The notes beneath the pieces were generated by a model, which was given only the letters and a program-made list of their open reading frames with translations, had not been told where the DNA came from and searched no databases. The translations under genes and the position numbers were made by a program. From assembly GCA_035275065.1 (NCBI GenBank), contig DATENM010000068.1:22608-86607 (forward strand): a stretch of DNA of 64,000 nt. Reading direction: 5' to 3'. Shown in pieces: positions 62,852 to 64,000 of the stretch; the first letter of the stretch is position 1, and each line of letters opens with the position of its first letter. The DNA is from Blastocatellia bacterium. Lineage in GTDB: Bacteria; Acidobacteriota; Blastocatellia; UBA7656.

Positions 62852-63053
62852 ATAATCCTTTTTATGGTGACTTCAAAAAGCTCCTGCCAGGCATTCAATG
62901 ATTAACACAGCGAGCGCGGGCCTTGCAAGCTGAACCGCCCTGGCCGGCCGGCTTGAACAGTCGCGGCCGCCGGTGTAGCATGCGAGCGGTTCTCACCATT
63001 CTCCCGATGGTTTATCTCTCCACTCGGCCATCTCAGGTGCAGGAGTGAGACGA

Positions 63054-63437
63054 ATGTTGACCGCGTTCTTGAGCCTTGCGCTCGCGCTCGGCCTGGCCGG
63101 GGCGGGCGCGCAAACGCCGCCGCGCGCCGCCGCTGCCAAACAGCTTGCCGCCGTGCGCGGCGAAGTCGTCAAGATCAGCTCCCCGGCCAAAGGCATGCTA
63201 TTGCTCACCGTGCGCCCGGCCCGCGATTATGCGGAAGTCACGGTGCTGGCGCGCGACAACGACCTGGTCGGCAGCGGCGTCGGGCGCGAAGGCGGCACAG
63301 ACCTGCTCGGCCTGCTCACGGACGATCCCCACGACGACGAAACGATCACCGCCGCCGAGTTGAGCGAAGGCGACGTCATCTCGGTCATCTACGACCCGCA
63401 GGCGCAGAATCGCGTTCTCGAAATCTATGTGCATTGA
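63054..63437 (+). CDS. Small exported protein of unknown function
   Basis: A 127-residue protein. The start at 63054 has AGGAGTGAG nine bases upstream. Residues 1-22 are a signal peptide (MLTAFLSLALALGLAGAGAQ). The mature part is predicted to be a small beta barrel (VRGEVVKISSPAKGMLLLTVRP, AEVTVLARDNDLVG, GDVISVIYDP, NRVLEIYVH), like an OB-fold domain. No catalytic residue pattern is visible. The family is not recognised. It is a stand-alone gene with a 200-base gap before the next. Confidence 0.6.
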   Translation: MLTAFLSLALALGLAGAGAQTPPRAAAAKQLAAVRGEVVKISSPAKGMLLLTVRPARDYAEVTVLARDNDLVGSGVGREGGTDLLGLLTDDPHDDETITAAELSEGDVISVIYDPQAQNRVLEIYVH

Positions 63438-63642
63438 TGCGGCGCGACGGCGCGGCGTTACTCGAAACCTGCTTCGATAGGCGCCCTCGGCAACCGCGTT
63501 TGACAAGCCTGTGGCCGTATGTTAAAAGCAATTGCGAAAGCAACTTTAATTAGCAGCATCTCATTCCAAGCCACTGCCGACAGACCATTACTTTCAGCGC
63601 GTAGCAAAACTACCTTCGCGTGTTTTGTAACGGGGCATACAA

Positions 63643-64000
63643 ATGGCAGACGACCCGAAGGATAGATCGGACATCGGCAGCACACCCGACAGCGGCTCAC
63701 CCGAAACCGTGGGCGCTGACGTGCCGGATAAAGCCCAGGCGCTGCCGCCCATCGCCGGCTCGGTTGCGCCCGCCGACGAAGGCGAAGCGAAATTGAAAGC
63801 CGAGCTGCCCGCGGGCCAGAAGCCGAAGACCGAAGCCAAAGACGAAGCGGCGCTGCCGGGCACCGATAAGCCATCAAAGACTCCCGCGGTCGAAGGCGCG
63901 TCGGAAACCGGCGCGCCCGCGACACCACAGCCGACGACGCCCGCGCCGCCCGCGACCGGGCCGGCTGCGGTCAAGCCCGCGCCGCCGCGCGCCCCTGCCG
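63643..64000 (+). CDS. N-terminal part of a Pro/Ala/Glu-rich protein (3' cut by window)
   Basis: The frame opens with ATG at 63643 (MADDPKDRSDIGSTPDSGSP) and stays open to the window end, giving 119 residues. They are rich in Pro, Ala, Glu, Lys, Thr and Gly with no order-promoting segments, so this is a disordered N-terminal extension. The folded domain lies beyond the window. GGGGC lies about eight bases before the ATG. Some acidobacterial respiratory subunits have such extensions, but nothing here allows an assignment. Confidence 0.6.
   Translation, partial: MADDPKDRSDIGSTPDSGSPETVGADVPDKAQALPPIAGSVAPADEGEAKLKAELPAGQKPKTEAKDEAALPGTDKPSKTPAVEGASETGAPATPQPTTPAPPATGPAAVKPAPPRAPA

Overview
The window looks like a chromosomal segment of a GC-rich, Gram-negative soil-type bacterium, most likely an acidobacterium (Blastocatellia-like). 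This placement is inferred from gene content: zinc-ribbon/FHA/Ser-Thr kinase signalling, an Asn-rich cytochrome c lipoprotein, large secreted proteins with putative Ig domains, a CUAEP-tail radical SAM protein and many intergenic repeats. No rRNA or CRISPR array is present.

Region 1 (1-12.9 kb) is an accessory island. It holds the end of a phage-like structural protein, a broken XRE regulator, an AT-richer adenine methylase plus PD-(D/E)XK nuclease pair, a truncated ParA with an excisionase-like HTH, a zinc-ribbon array joined to a sigma-like tail, a run of overlapping unknown genes, a divergent control region with palindromic operators, two small HTH proteins, a membrane protein and a HEPN-type protein. 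It ends at tRNA-Arg(ACG), whose 3' end faces the island, as expected for tRNA-targeted integration. No integrase is visible.

Region 2 (13.1-31.2 kb) is core-like: nth, dusB, a four-gene phospho-signalling block (FHA-GAF-PP2C phosphatase, zinc-ribbon RDD protein, kinase-FHA, zinc-ribbon FHA), greA, a CDP-alcohol phosphatidyltransferase, a GspG-like zinc-ribbon protein, accC plus BCCP, a Tyr/Arg/Gly-rich secreted protein, a Clp-type AAA+ protein with a degraded second ATPase module, a YbjN-like protein, coaE and an M20 peptidase.

Region 3 (31.3-43.1 kb) holds a polysaccharide deacetylase, an S41-type protease, a probable immune pair (a small protein plus an NB-ARC/TPR STAND NTPase sharing the same glycine-rich motif), sat, a 1163-residue hybrid histidine kinase, and an ECF sigma factor with two tandem paralogues of unknown role.

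Region 4 (43.2-64 kb) holds an MFS transporter, an Nfu-type protein, a radical SAM selenoprotein read through an in-frame TGA followed by a SECIS-like hairpin, a cytochrome c, glyS, a MerR/TipA regulator with a 19-bp-spacer promoter, a large matrixin-like protease with Ig repeats, two TPR proteins, a glycine-betaine-type ABC transporter, hpf-rapZ-EIIA(Man), oppD-oppF, an NYN-domain protein, a small secreted protein and the start of a Pro/Ala-rich protein.

Intergenic gaps are repeatedly filled by inverted repeats. One class has arms made of 7-bp tandem units (for example GGAGTCA, ATTGCGG, GGTTCCT); the other has perfect or near-perfect 14-30 bp arms. Some have been absorbed into gene ends. They resemble the heptanucleotide STRR repeats known from cyanobacteria.
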